Below the pieces are notes generated by a model. That model ran no database searches, had not been told where the DNA came from, and saw nothing but the letters and a program-made list of their open reading frames with translations. The translations under genes and the position numbers were made by a program. Shown here piece by piece: positions 35,813-44,701 of a stretch of 64,000 bases of DNA. The stretch is from Neisseria yangbaofengii (GTDB lineage: Bacteria; Pseudomonadota; Gammaproteobacteria; Burkholderiales; Neisseriaceae). Location: positions 1,612,001 to 1,676,000 of the forward strand of contig NZ_CP062976.1 of assembly GCF_014898075.1 (NCBI RefSeq). Reading direction: 5' to 3'. Numbering within the stretch: the first letter of the stretch is position 1; the number at the start of each line of letters is the position of its first letter.

Positions 35813-36415
35813 TTAAAGACGCCCTGCAATAATGATAGACAAAATCAACGCCACCTGAACAATCAACAACATCAAAAAACCACCTTGTAATTGCCGGCTG
35901 CTGAATAAGCTGGCAGGTTGCTTCATGATTTTAACGCGGTGCACATAAAATACCGCCATCAAAACCAATTGCAATACAAACCAATAGCTTGGTTCCAAAG
36001 CATAAAAAGCCAACAGTGCCGGCATAGAAAAGACGGAAGTGCCTTCCGGATAATGATACCAAACCATGCCTGCCAGCAAAATGAATACCGCAGTCATCAA
36101 CGCATTACTGACTGCAAACAAGCTCAACAACGAATGTGCTTCATCAGCCTGCCAAAATTGACCATCGGGCGTTTTTTTCCAATGATTCAAAAAGAAAAAA
36201 ATACTGCCTACGGTTAAATAAAAATGCGGAAGAAACAAAGGCCCGATATGGGTAATACCCCAAGCGCCCGGTATCAGCTTGGCACCTAAAAAGCCCGTGG
36301 CCAACCATGCAATCACTGCCGCCCAAAACCATTGGAATTTCTCGGCCTTGAAAATCAATCTTAAGAAAAACACGGCATAAATCACAGCTGCCCATAAATC
36401 AAAATGAAAAACCAT
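35813..36415 (-). CDS. Integral membrane protein of unknown function
   Basis: 200 residues from the ATG at 36415 (MVFHFDLWAAVIYAVFFL), starting one base after the dapF stop, so it is probably coupled to dapF; a longer frame into dapF is rejected. About six hydrophobic segments, with a histidine-rich loop between the second and third (GAWGITHIGPLFLPHFYLT). No family recognised; the dapF link suggests only co-transcription. Confidence 0.75.
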   Translation of the reverse strand: MVFHFDLWAAVIYAVFFLRLIFKAEKFQWFWAAVIAWLATGFLGAKLIPGAWGITHIGPLFLPHFYLTVGSIFFFLNHWKKTPDGQFWQADEAHSLLSLFAVSNALMTAVFILLAGMVWYHYPEGTSVFSMPALLAFYALEPSYWFVLQLVLMAVFYVHRVKIMKQPASLFSSRQLQGGFLMLLIVQVALILSIIIAGRL

Positions 36416-36416
36416 C

Positions 36417-37268
36417 TTAATACTGCAACTCGCCTTCAAACACCGTTTCAGCAGGGCCGGTCATCATCACATCATCACCATTCTGCCAACTGATAAACAA
36501 ATCCCCGCCCGGCAAACTCGCTTTAACCGGCATTCCGCTATCCAGCAAACCCAAGCGTACACCGGCCACAACCGCCGCACACGCACCTGTACCACATGCC
36601 TGCGTTTCGCCTGCACCGCGTTCATACACGCGCAACCGAATCGATCGTCTATCTACAATCTGCATAAAACCGACATTCACGCGTTCAGGAAATTGGCTGT
36701 GCGACTCAATGGCTTCACCCCAATGCTCTACCGGCGCATTTTTCGTATCTCCTACCACAATCACTGCGTGCGGATTACCCATATTGACACAACTCACCGG
36801 AATAGACTCCAAGCCCACCAACACGATATGCGTTAAAGCATCATCTGCTTCGCCGCTCTCCGGAACAAACGGGATTTCAGACGGCATAAATTTCGGTTTG
36901 CCCATATTCACTGTGACCAACCCGTTATCCAACAATTTCGGCACAATCACACCGCTGGCGGTTTCCACCAGAATTTCCTGCTTGTCGGTCAATCCTTTAT
37001 CCACAACAAAACGCACGAAACAACGCGCGCCGTTACCGCATTGCTCCACTTCTCCGCCATCGGCATTAAAAATGCGGTAACGGAAATCCACCGCTTCGGA
37101 TGATGGCTTTTCCACCACCAGAAGCTGGTCAAAACCCACCCCACGGAAACGGTCAGACCATTGTGCCAAAGGGGCTTCTTTCGGATCAAACTGCTGTTCA
37201 ATGCCGTTGACCACCATAAAATCATTACCTAAGCCATGCATTTTTGTGAATTTTAAAGTTTTCATCAT
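36417..37268 (-). CDS. dapF: Diaminopimelate epimerase
   Basis: 283 residues. Interconverts LL- and meso-diaminopimelate for lysine and peptidoglycan. The two catalytic cysteines are in [13 protein letters not shown] and [16 protein letters not shown]. The N-terminus is the family pattern [16 protein letters not shown]. The first or second ATG of MM could start it. Downstream is the coupled membrane-protein gene. Confidence 0.96.
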   Translation of the reverse strand: MMKTLKFTKMHGLGNDFMVVNGIEQQFDPKEAPLAQWSDRFRGVGFDQLLVVEKPSSEAVDFRYRIFNADGGEVEQCGNGARCFVRFVVDKGLTDKQEILVETASGVIVPKLLDNGLVTVNMGKPKFMPSEIPFVPESGEADDALTHIVLVGLESIPVSCVNMGNPHAVIVVGDTKNAPVEHWGEAIESHSQFPERVNVGFMQIVDRRSIRLRVYERGAGETQACGTGACAAVVAGVRLGLLDSGMPVKASLPGGDLFISWQNGDDVMMTGPAETVFEGELQY

Positions 37269-37944
37269 TACTTCCTAACCGTTATCTGCCTTAAGGGCGC
37301 TAAGCCAGTAGGCAGACTATATAAAGTGCCGTACTCGTCAAATCAAACTATTTCAACTACTAAAAACTATTACGATTCAAAAGGCCGTCTGAATACATTC
37401 TACCTTAGTTCAGCGTAATTTTTGCGCCTATCTCTTTTAACTATGACTATATTGAGAAGGAATAACGCAGCGCATTGATTGCATTTTGCAAGAATCATCC
37501 AAAAATATTCCATCAAATCCCAAATATCTGTATTAAAAAAGCAACATTTTTAATAATCGGTGCAAAAATACGACAAGCGGTTATTCCAAAGAAATAAACG
37601 GAGCTTTTAAATTTTAAAACCTCCGTGCTTTTATTCTTAGTTGTTTTATTTAAAATAAATATATGATTTTAAAATAATTAATTTGTCATATTTCCTTAAG
37701 CTACTTTCAATACCTTATAAATCCTAAACTTAAAGTGCCAACAATTAGAATAATCACTACTAAAAAATAAACCGTTTATCTTAATTTTTGCGCACTTATC
37801 GCTTGCCATTTATCTGTCAACATTGCAAAATGCATACATAGAAACACGGAACACAACCTGTCCCAACAAAACAAAATCTTTATAAATTAAAGAATTACAC
37901 ATTAACAAAATTACGACAAACGTTTAACTCACAAGGACAATATC
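37269..37944. other. 676-base AT-rich intergenic region
   Basis: No convincing ORF. It holds a single uptake sequence at 37382 and a hairpin at 37598-37626 (ACGGAG, an AT palindrome TTTTAAATTTTAAAA, CTCCGT), followed by GCTTTTATTCTT. The 5' promoters of dapF (minus) and the TonB-C-like gene (plus) must lie here. Confidence 0.6.
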
Positions 37945-38292
37945 ATGAACATCCGTCAAACTTTAACCGCTTTAGTTGCTTTCACCGTTTTAGCCGGTTC
38001 GCAAGCCGCCATGGCAAACAACATTACTTTCTATCAAAAAGCATCTGAAGCTACCGCTCCGATTACCGGCAAAGTTGCTGTGCGATTGACTATTGGCGCA
38101 GATGGTAATGTACATAATGTACGCGTGGTTCGCAGCAGCGGCTCAAGCAGCATCGACAACAGCGCAGTTCAATGGATGGAGGCGCAAACCATGTCACCTG
38201 TTCTAATCAACGGCATCGCCAAAGAATTCAGCGTTGTGAAAGAAATCAAATTTTCAGAAGGCAAAAATATTCAACAAGCCAGCTTGAACTAA
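37945..38292 (+). CDS. Secreted TonB C-terminal-domain-like protein
   Basis: 115 residues: a Sec signal (MNIRQTLTALVAFTVLAGSQAAMA), then a domain with the TonB C-terminal pattern: GKVAVRLTIGADGNVHNVRVVRSSGSSSIDNSAVQWMEAQTMSPVLINGIAKEFSVV. It has no proline-rich spacer and no retained membrane anchor, so it cannot transmit energy like TonB; it is probably a free periplasmic protein. A perfect 16-bp terminator follows 28 bases after the stop, so it is monocistronic. The ATG at 37945 has AAGGACAATATC upstream. Confidence 0.72.
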   Translation: MNIRQTLTALVAFTVLAGSQAAMANNITFYQKASEATAPITGKVAVRLTIGADGNVHNVRVVRSSGSSSIDNSAVQWMEAQTMSPVLINGIAKEFSVVKEIKFSEGKNIQQASLN

Positions 38293-38319
38293 CCTTTTCA
38301 TCTCCTTGCTTACCCCGAG

Positions 38320-38362
38320 CGCCAAAAAGCACTTTTCCCAAGAAAGTGCTTTTTGGCGTTTT
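38320..38362 (+). terminator. Strong intrinsic terminator without a DUS
   Basis: CGCCAAAAAGCACTTT and AAAGTGCTTTTTGGCG form a perfect 16-bp stem around a seven-base loop, followed by TTTTCG. Confidence 0.9.
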
Positions 38363-38486
38363 CGTTTCCAAAAACCAACATAATCCCCGCTGATTTTCTG
38401 CTTTTACCTAGCATAACGAAAATCAGCAATGAAAACCGCTATACTCATTGCCGTCAGTCAGCGAAGAAATTTCCAAAGGAAAAATA

Positions 38487-38987
38487 ATGAAAAAGATTTT
38501 GTCAGCCGCACTTGCCATCACCGCTTTAAGCGCCTGCTCAGTAGGTACGCCCGGCATGTCCGTCGGCTTGGGCGTAGGTACTCGGTTGGGCAGCCATGTC
38601 GGCTTGGGCACTTCTTTAAATATTCCTGTGCGCTTGGATCAAACCAAAATCGGGGCCGGCACCAACCAAAGTAAAAACGGCGGTGTCAATATTGTTGACG
38701 AGCAAATCGTCACTTATTTTGACGCACACGGTAATGCTTCCAATCATGCAGTAAAAGGCGGCTTTTACCGCCAATTATTAAGCAAACGCAATAACGAATA
38801 TGTGGTGCAGGATTTTTACAGTGACAACAGTATCAAGCGTACCGATCCTTACACCATCAACCGCAGCCAATTGTTGCAATTTCGCGCGACACCGGCCAAT
38901 GGTTCGTTAACGACTTATGCTTATAACGGCAATATTATGCAGCAGCAAGTTTTCCAAAACGGTAAATTGATCAGTGCGAAATACTGA
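38487..38987 (+). CDS. Putative glycine-rich lipoprotein
   Basis: 166 residues from the ATG at 38487 with AAAGGAAAAATA upstream; a longer frame lacks a signal. Signal MKKILSAALAITALSAC with lipobox LSAC, then a glycine-rich stretch (GMSVGLGVGTRLGSHVGLGTSL) and a compact domain with DEQIVTYFDAHG and VVQDFYSDNSIKRTDPYTINR. Function not recognised. tRNA-Asn lies about 190 bases further on. Confidence 0.75.
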   Translation: MKKILSAALAITALSACSVGTPGMSVGLGVGTRLGSHVGLGTSLNIPVRLDQTKIGAGTNQSKNGGVNIVDEQIVTYFDAHGNASNHAVKGGFYRQLLSKRNNEYVVQDFYSDNSIKRTDPYTINRSQLLQFRATPANGSLTTYAYNGNIMQQQVFQNGKLISAKY

Positions 38988-39140
38988 TTGATGTAAAATA
39001 AACGGCTCACGCAAATCATGTGAATACTTAGCTTTCAGACGGCCTAACAAGACAGCTTGCCATCAAAAGCTACCGACAAATAAATTTTCTTAGCTTTCAA
39101 TTATTTGTAATATTGCTACGAATTTATTGCCTTTTATCGG

Positions 39141-39168
39141 TTGACACATTTTTTGCAGAAGCTATAAT
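39141..39168 (+). promoter_or_regulatory. Sigma-70 promoter of tRNA-Asn
   Basis: TTGACA at 39141 and TATAAT at 39163 with a 16-base spacer: perfect hexamers, ten bases before the mature tRNA 5' end. Confidence 0.9.
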
Positions 39169-39177
39169 ACGCTCCAT

Positions 39178-39253
39178 TCCCCGATAGCTCAGTCGGTAGA
39201 GCGACGGACTGTTAATCCGCAGGTCCCTGGTTCGAGCCCAGGTCGGGGAGCCA
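39178..39253 (+). tRNA. tRNA-Asn (GTT)
   Basis: 76 bases with acceptor stem TCCCCGA/TCGGGGA, discriminator G and encoded CCA. Anticodon loop TGTTAAT gives GTT. T loop TTCGAGC. Single-gene unit with its own promoter and terminator. Confidence 0.97.
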
Positions 39254-39263
39254 AATTAAAAAA

Positions 39264-39297
39264 GCCTGAACAAAAATGTTCAGGCTTTTATTCTTTT
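39264..39297 (+). terminator. Terminator after tRNA-Asn
   Basis: AAAGCCTGAACA and TGTTCAGGCTTT around a short loop, followed by TATTCTTTTTT. Confidence 0.85.
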
Positions 39298-39318
39298 TTG
39301 CATTTCCCAAAAATCAAT

Positions 39319-39351
39319 ACCGTCTGAAAAAATTCAGACGGCATTGATTTT
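39319..39351. terminator. DUS-pair hairpin
   Basis: ACCGTCTGAAAAAATTCAGA and CGGC: an imperfect uptake pair (one copy starts TACCG rather than TGCCG), followed by ATTGATTTTTTT. It lies between tRNA-Asn and CREE copy D. Confidence 0.6.
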
Positions 39352-39433
39352 TTTATTGCGTACTCACTTGTTTTATCCACGCAAACAATTCATCCAAATC
39401 ATGGCCCCTCTGTGCGGCACACCCACGGCAAAG

Positions 39434-39539
39434 TACAGTGGATTCACTTTAAAAACAGGACAAGGCGGCGAGCTGAAGACAATATAGATAATACGGCTGG
39501 CGAACCAACGCCGTACTATTTTAAAGTGGATTCGCTATA
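39434..39539. repeat. Correia-type repeat (CREE-like), copy D
   Basis: 106 bp in the same orientation as copy A: TACAGTGGATTCACTTTAAA at the left, core ACAAGGCGGCG and CGCCGTACTATTTTAAA, and GTGGATTCGCTATA at the right. It lies 20 bases from the stop of the tannase-like pseudogene. Confidence 0.8.
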
Positions 39540-39558
39540 CAACTTTGGCACTATTGTC

Positions 39559-40926
39559 TTATAGCTTCGCCACCAACACGGCAAACACCGCCAATAAAGT
39601 GCCACGGTCGTTGGCACTGGCGCAGATGCGCCAGTTTTTCGGCATTTTCACGTTTGCGCCATCTACATAATTCAGCGGATTCATCATTTTAATGGTTTGC
39701 TTGTCGGCCATGGTTGCACCTGTTACGGTGCTATTGTTCATGGCAAATACGGTGAAATGCTGTTTATCGGTATCGGCGTTGCCAAACAACCGATTTTCAT
39801 CGGTCGATAAATCCACACCGTCAAATGCAGGCGGCGTTTTCTGACGGCCTGCGATTTGCGTATATTTGGACAAAATCAACCGCCGTTACCTTGCCGTTTT
39901 TCATTGTCAGCCAATCCGCTTTCACTTCTTTGCCGGCATCCAATTGTTTTTATGCCGATTGTGCTAAGAAGCCGGTAACGAAATCTTTAAAGCTGCTGTT
40001 GTTGTTTCGATCCAAAACCAATGCACGGCCTTGTGTATCTTTCAGGTTCAAGCTGTTGATGCATGCGGGATACATGAGCTTGAATTTATCCGACAAAGCT
40101 TTTTTGTACTTCGGTGAGCATCCGGCATCGATTCGCGCTTGACGTTGTAACCCGGCATGGTCACGCTCATTTTTTTGTAATCGTTGGCACCGTTGAACTG
40201 CTATTCATAAGCCATGCCGGCGTATTCCAAGTCAATAATCGGACAATGCAGAAACCGCAAAAATATCATCATCCGCCTTCGCTGCACCCAAGGCTTGCAA
40301 ATGGCTTCATAATCCAGATAATTGCCGCTTGCACCCAATAAGGAAGACAGCACGCCACCCGCTCCGGGTACCATTTGAAATGATTTTTATTACCCGACAT
40401 CACTTTACTGCTGGCTTTCAAATAGCGCATAGTGGCTTTTAAATCAACAATTGCGCTGGTGTCTTGCCGGTAGCACAGTTCGTCCGTACGCCCCTGCTGA
40501 TCCACGACATAGCCTTTTGACAAGGCCACCGCTGCCGTATTCGGTGATTTCTCCGCATTGTCTGCTGCGCCGCGAAGGCTTTTCAATTCAGGCTTGGCCG
40601 GTTTAGCAGGCATATAGCCGTCGACTTGATTAGCGAAAAAAATCGGTGCCGTCTCAGCCGTAAAACCGCCAATGCTGCCGTTTTGATAATATTGCTCCGG
40701 CGCATAAATATTCATCACTTCATATTCGGCATCGATTGGATTTTTGACATATACAATCCCTTCATAAGCACGGAATTTGATCGTTCCGCCATTCAACACC
40801 ATGCTTTGCTCGGTGTATGGCTGTTTAGAAAAATCCAAATCATGGCTTGATTTGCCCGATGTGACCGCACAAGCACTCAATCCCATTACCACATCAGCCA
40901 CTAATAATTTTATTTACTATATTCAT
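39559..40926 (-). pseudogene. Decayed alpha/beta-hydrolase, subtype B tannase-like lipoprotein
   Basis: Minus-strand remnants in several frames line up end to end with the subtype B tannase family. Near the N-terminus there is a lipobox-like GLSACAV, then GGTIKFRAYEGIVYVKNPIDAEYEVMNI and TAETAPIFFANQVDGYMPAKP, then AIVDLKATMRYLKASSKVMSG. The expected serine nucleophile region (GTSAGG in relatives) is lost in a deletion. The C-terminus is in another frame: LNYVDGANVKMPKNWRI and NDRGTLLAVFAVLVAKL. The start ATG (40926) is also out of frame with the lipobox. Clearly dead. Confidence 0.7.
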
Positions 40927-41047
40927 ATTAATTTAATAACATTAATCATTTATATAAACGATTGCGATTATGCGCCTAACTTTGGTTTATCCCGGTTAAG
41001 AAGCTGAAAAAATCGCGCTATAATATCCTTTTCAGACGGCCTCACTC

Positions 41048-41845
41048 ATGACTTCCCTCCCCTTGCAAAGCTATACCGTATATCGCGCCGATTCAAACGG
41101 CTTGCGTGAAGAACAAGACGTGCTGGCCGAAGAAACCGCCATCGCCTTGGTCTATAACGGCATTACCCATGTGGTATTGATGGCCACACCGCAGAATTTG
41201 GAAGCCTTGGCATTGGGTTTTAGTTTGAGCGAAGGCATTTTGACCACAGCTCCCGAACTGTACGACATTGAAGTCAATGAAGCCTGCGACGGCATTGAAG
41301 TACATCTCGATATCGCCTCCGCACGTTTCCAAGCTTTAAAAGAGCGCCGCCGCAACATGACCGGCCGCACCGGCTGCGGTCTGTGCGGCATCGACAGCCT
41401 GGCTGCGGTCAAACCGCAAGTACCGCAAGTACCGCGCGGCCAAGCATTGGCCATTGCCGATATTCAGACGGCCTTAGCCGATTTCGACAACCATCAACCC
41501 TTACGTCAATCCGTCGGCTCGGTACACGGCGTGGCTTGGGTGCAAAACGGCCATATTGCAGCCGCCTTTGAAGATGTCGGCCGCCACAATGCCTTAGACA
41601 AATTAATCGGCTACGGCACACAACAAGCTTACGATTGGCAGCAAGGTTTCGCGCTGATTTCCAGCCGCGCCAGCTACGAAATGGTCGCCAAAGCCGCCGC
41701 CACAGGCATAGGCTGCATCGTTGCCGTATCCGCCCCAACCGCGCTGGCCGTGCGCTTGGCCGAACAAGCCGGCATGACCTTAATCGGCTTTGCCCGCCCG
41801 CATAAATTTACCGTTTACACCCACCCGCAATATATTGTGAAATAA
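41048..41845 (+). CDS. fdhD: FdhD, formate dehydrogenase sulfurtransferase
   Basis: 265 residues. FdhD passes sulfur from IscS to the molybdenum cofactor of formate dehydrogenase. The active-site loop GRTGCGLCGIDSL carries the CxxC cysteines. Other conserved pieces are EDVGRHNALDKLIG and ALISSRASYEMVAKAAATGI. A DUS pair lies between it and fdhE. The formate dehydrogenase structural genes are not in this window. Confidence 0.94.
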   Translation: MTSLPLQSYTVYRADSNGLREEQDVLAEETAIALVYNGITHVVLMATPQNLEALALGFSLSEGILTTAPELYDIEVNEACDGIEVHLDIASARFQALKERRRNMTGRTGCGLCGIDSLAAVKPQVPQVPRGQALAIADIQTALADFDNHQPLRQSVGSVHGVAWVQNGHIAAAFEDVGRHNALDKLIGYGTQQAYDWQQGFALISSRASYEMVAKAAATGIGCIVAVSAPTALAVRLAEQAGMTLIGFARPHKFTVYTHPQYIVK

Positions 41846-41864
41846 GCATTCGAATCACATATAT

Positions 41865-41901
41865 TTTCAGACGGCCTGTTGATGAACAGGCCGTCTGAAA
41901 C
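41865..41901. repeat. Inverted DUS pair between fdhD and fdhE
   Basis: TTTTCAGACGGCCTGTTGAT and AACAGGCCGTCTGAAAC form a hairpin of about 16 bp within the two-gene unit. Confidence 0.7.
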
Positions 41902-41919
41902 ACACCGCAAGGAAAGTAC

Positions 41920-42840
41920 ATGAAAACCACCACCATCAAGCCTGTTGAAGAAATCCAAAAAGGCTTGTTCCACACCCCTTTCTGGCTGGCACCGGAACAA
42001 GAAGTCTTTGCCGAACGCGCGGTGCGTTTCAAAGAATTGGCGCAGGCAGACAAAAGCGAATGGAATCTTTACTTGACGTTGCTTGCCACCGTTTGCGAAG
42101 CACAACAAGCTGTGATGGCACGCCATGATTTGACCTTAAATCAATTGGGAGAAGGAGCAACCGTTTTGCCGGAAGCCTTAAATGGCTATGTGCCGTCTGA
42201 ATTTTTTGAGGTATTCGGCGATATTTTGAAAGAGGTGAACGGCAAAATCACCGCTACCGCTGCTATTGAAGTGAGCAAATTAAAAGCCTTAAGCCAAGAA
42301 CGAGCCGAAGCCTTGGCCAAGCGCGTATTGACCCAAACCACCGAAAACCAAGACCGCCCTGCCGAAATCTGGATACAAGCCGCATTGCAAGTAATTTGGA
42401 CAGCATGGGCATTGCAATTGACCGAAGACCATGTGCCGCCAACCGAAGAGCGTACCATCTGCCCTTGCTGCGGCACCGAACCGGTCGGCAGCGTGGTGTT
42501 AATCAAAGGTGAGTTAAACGGCTTACGCTACATGCACTGCCCATTGTGCAACAGTCGCTGGAACGTGCTGCGCGCTAAATGCCCAACCTGCGGCGATGCG
42601 GGCAACATGCGCATTCAACACATTGATGAAAAAAGCGCCCCTGAATTGGCGCCCGTATATCAAGGTGCGCATGCCGAAAGCTGCAAATCCTGCCACAGCT
42701 ACCGCAAGCTCTACCGTCTCGACAAACAGCAATACGCCGATCCGGTAGCCGATGACTTAGCTTCACTGGGCTTGGATATTGTCATCGGCGAAGCCGGTTT
42801 CGACCGTGCCGGCGGCAATCCGTTTTTATTGTTGGATTAA
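41920..42840 (+). CDS. fdhE: FdhE, formate dehydrogenase accessory protein
   Basis: 306 residues. It shows the rubredoxin-like metal-binding CxxC pairs of FdhE: ICPCCGTEPVGS, MHCPLCNSRW, KCPTCGDAG and SCKSCHSYRKLYRLDKQQ. The last part SLGLDIVIGEAGFDRAGGNPFLL is the family C-terminus. In E. coli FdhE helps mature exported formate dehydrogenase and binds iron. Start 41920 has CAAGGAAAGTAC upstream. Confidence 0.93.
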   Translation: MKTTTIKPVEEIQKGLFHTPFWLAPEQEVFAERAVRFKELAQADKSEWNLYLTLLATVCEAQQAVMARHDLTLNQLGEGATVLPEALNGYVPSEFFEVFGDILKEVNGKITATAAIEVSKLKALSQERAEALAKRVLTQTTENQDRPAEIWIQAALQVIWTAWALQLTEDHVPPTEERTICPCCGTEPVGSVVLIKGELNGLRYMHCPLCNSRWNVLRAKCPTCGDAGNMRIQHIDEKSAPELAPVYQGAHAESCKSCHSYRKLYRLDKQQYADPVADDLASLGLDIVIGEAGFDRAGGNPFLLLD

Positions 42841-42866
42841 TCCAGCCATTGCGTTATCAAAATAAA

Positions 42867-42901
42867 AAGGCTGTCTGAAAATAAATTTTTCAGACAGCCT
42901 T
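42867..42901 (+). terminator. Terminator built from variant DUS in both arms
   Basis: AAAAGGCTGTCTGAAAAT and its complement ATTTTTCAGACAGCCTTT. Both arms carry GCTGTCTGAA instead of GCCGTCTGAA, so the stem is kept while the uptake core is changed. Confidence 0.8.
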
Positions 42902-42935
42902 TATATATTCAATCGCCCAAACCAATCACATCTTA

Positions 42936-43298
42936 TTAACGCAGTACCGGTTCACATTTGGTTTGGAATTTATTGTTTCTATCATCATAGGTCAGGGTTG
43001 TGACCCCATCTACAATGGTCAATTCAGTGGCATTTCCAAAGAAACCGGCATTATTTTGGAAACGCTCACCTTGGCCTGCCGGTGCTTTTTGCAATACTGC
43101 GCTTGGGTTGCCGGCTACGTTCAGCGCAGTCACTTTCACACGGTCAGCACCGCCTTTAGTCGTACCGGAAACACGGATTTTTGCACCGTTATCACACACA
43201 AAATCATGCTCTGCCTCGACCTGCTGCGGGTGCACCGAGCTACACGCTGCCAAAACCGCCGCAACCGGTAATACTGCTAACAAACGAACTACTTTCAT
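42936..43298 (-). CDS. Small putative lipoprotein
   Basis: 120 residues from the ATG at 43298, with a textbook AGGAGGTGGGT before it. Signal MKVVRLLAVLPVAAVLAAC, lipobox LAAC. The mature domain has two cysteines in the pattern FVCDNGAKIRVSG and FQTKCEPV, and the strand-rich centre ATELTIVDGVTTLTYDD. The fold pattern recalls small periplasmic inhibitors such as the MliC group, but I cannot assign it. Converges with fdhE. Confidence 0.72.
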   Translation of the reverse strand: MKVVRLLAVLPVAAVLAACSSVHPQQVEAEHDFVCDNGAKIRVSGTTKGGADRVKVTALNVAGNPSAVLQKAPAGQGERFQNNAGFFGNATELTIVDGVTTLTYDDRNNKFQTKCEPVLR

Positions 43299-43530
43299 AC
43301 CCACCTCCTATCGTATTAAATTATTGTATTAAATTATTAATATTAATAAATTTATCTCACTAAACTACAATTTCATACTAGCAAAACCGATTTGAGATAG
43401 CAAACCGGTCTGGTTAAGAATGATTTATTTATCCCTTAAAAAACAGTCACAAACAGCAAAACATCATTTTATTTACCTGTTTTTCATAATAAAAATAAAC
43501 GGTTAAAATAACAGTGTAAAAAAACATTAG

Positions 43531-44399
43531 TTGTAAGAAAAGCTAGCGTTGTTTACAGTATTTGAAAGACAATACTGCCATGAACATCCACAAAAACAAC
43601 CGACTGACACCACATCAACGCCAAGCCGTTTGGCGCGCCTAGACACAGGATAAAATTACCGTTACTTCACCGGCCCGGCAGTACCAAGCCAGCAGAGTCA
43701 CCATTTACCGTATCTCCTTAAGGCCGCACAGCTGCAACTGCCCGCACCGCAAAACAGTACCAACAACCGTTTCAAACAAGCCAAATATGGCATGAAACGT
43801 TTGGCTAAAGTTGAAAAAGCCATCGAAGAAAAGCTCAAGGAACAGGCTAAACGCCACAATAAGTCGTCCCCCGGCGAAATGGTGCATTTCGACACCAAAC
43901 GGCGGCCCTTATTGCAGAATCAAAAAGCAACCGACCCAAGGGATTACATGTTTGTCGCCATCCGCGAACCGTATGCAGCCGTTTTGCCTGACCGTACTGC
44001 CGCCGATGTGGCCAAGTTCCTTTTGCATGATGTGATTGATTACTGTGCGTATACCATTGAGTGTGCCCACTCGGATAATGGCATGGAATATCGGGGCAAT
44101 GCGTCACATCCGTTTGCGGTTGCCCGTGTGCAAAACAATATTGGTCAAAAGTTTGCCCGTATTGCCCGACCGCAGACGAACGGTAAAGCAGAACGGGGGA
44201 TCCTTACCTTGATGGAAATGTGGCATGATAAGTTCCCATTTAAAAATTCGGAAGACCGGCAAAAGGAGTTGTGCCGTTTTGTGAATTTTTATAATACGGT
44301 TAAGCCGCATAAGGGATTGAAAGGTGTGATACGCCTTTTGAGGTTTTACAGGCTTATTTTCCCAACCTGTTGTGTAAACAACGCGACTGTTTCTTACAT
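43531..44399 (+). mobile_element. Degenerate IS481-type element with 5-bp target duplication
   Basis: 869 bases. The left end (TTGTAAGAAA...GCGTTGTTTACA) and the complement of the right end (ATGTAAGAAA...GCGTTGTTTACA) match with small gaps. The element is flanked by direct repeats ATTAG (43526-43530 and 44400-44404). Inside is a broken transposase. It sits just past the terminator of the minus-strand tRNA-Leu. Confidence 0.78.
43580..44340 (+). pseudogene. IS481-type transposase remnant (integrase core)
   Basis: Starts with MNIHKNNRLTPHQRQAVW, then a TAG at 43640. It continues in shifted frames through a helix-turn-helix (SRVTIYR) and the integrase core: EMVHFDTKRRPLL, AHSDNGMEYRGN and RPQTNGKAERGILTLMEMWHDK, ending VNFYNTVKPHKGLKG. 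Several frame changes and stops mean no functional product. The 250-codon ORF from 43792 is part of this and runs by chance over tRNA-Leu. Confidence 0.75.
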
Positions 44400-44410
44400 A
44401 TTAGACGTAA

Positions 44411-44436
44411 AAAAAGCAGCTTTGAAAGCTGCATCT
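44411..44436 (-). terminator. Terminator after tRNA-Leu
   Basis: On the minus strand GCAGCTTTCAAAGCTGC followed by T7: a short hairpin directly beyond the tRNA 3' end. Confidence 0.8.
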
Positions 44437-44445
44437 TTTTCAGTA

Positions 44446-44530
44446 TGGTGCGGACGGAGAGACTCGAACTCTCACACCTCGCGGCGCCAGAACCTAAATC
44501 TGGTGCGTCTACCAATTTCGCCACGTCCGC
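44446..44530 (-). tRNA. tRNA-Leu (TAG)
   Basis: 85 bases including CCA. Acceptor GCGGACG/CGTCCGC; the anticodon loop TTTAGGT between CCAGA and TCTGG gives TAG; long variable arm as in class II tRNAs; T loop TTCGAGT. The spurious plus-strand ORF that crosses it is discarded. Confidence 0.95.
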
Positions 44531-44633
44531 AAACCAAGTAGCGGATTATACACACAATCAAAAAGCATGCAAAGCCTATTCTGTCTTGAAAAAGGGTATA
44601 ATCAGCATCATATTGAAACAAATTAACTATTTA

Positions 44634-44675
44634 ACGGCCGTCTGAAAAGTTTGGTTTCACCTTTTCAGACGGTCT
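44634..44675. repeat. Inverted DUS pair upstream of the GAF-like gene
   Basis: GGCCGTCTGAAAAG and CTTTTCAGACGGTC around a 10-base loop; the second copy has a one-base change (GGTC for GGCC). Confidence 0.65.
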
Positions 44676-44701
44676 CGCTACTGCATCTTGAGGAATGGCA
44701 C

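Noticed and set aside
43792-44541. Open frame of 250 codons on the plus strand
   Set aside because: The first part is a piece of the broken IS481-type transposase; the end runs antisense through tRNA-Leu. Not a gene.
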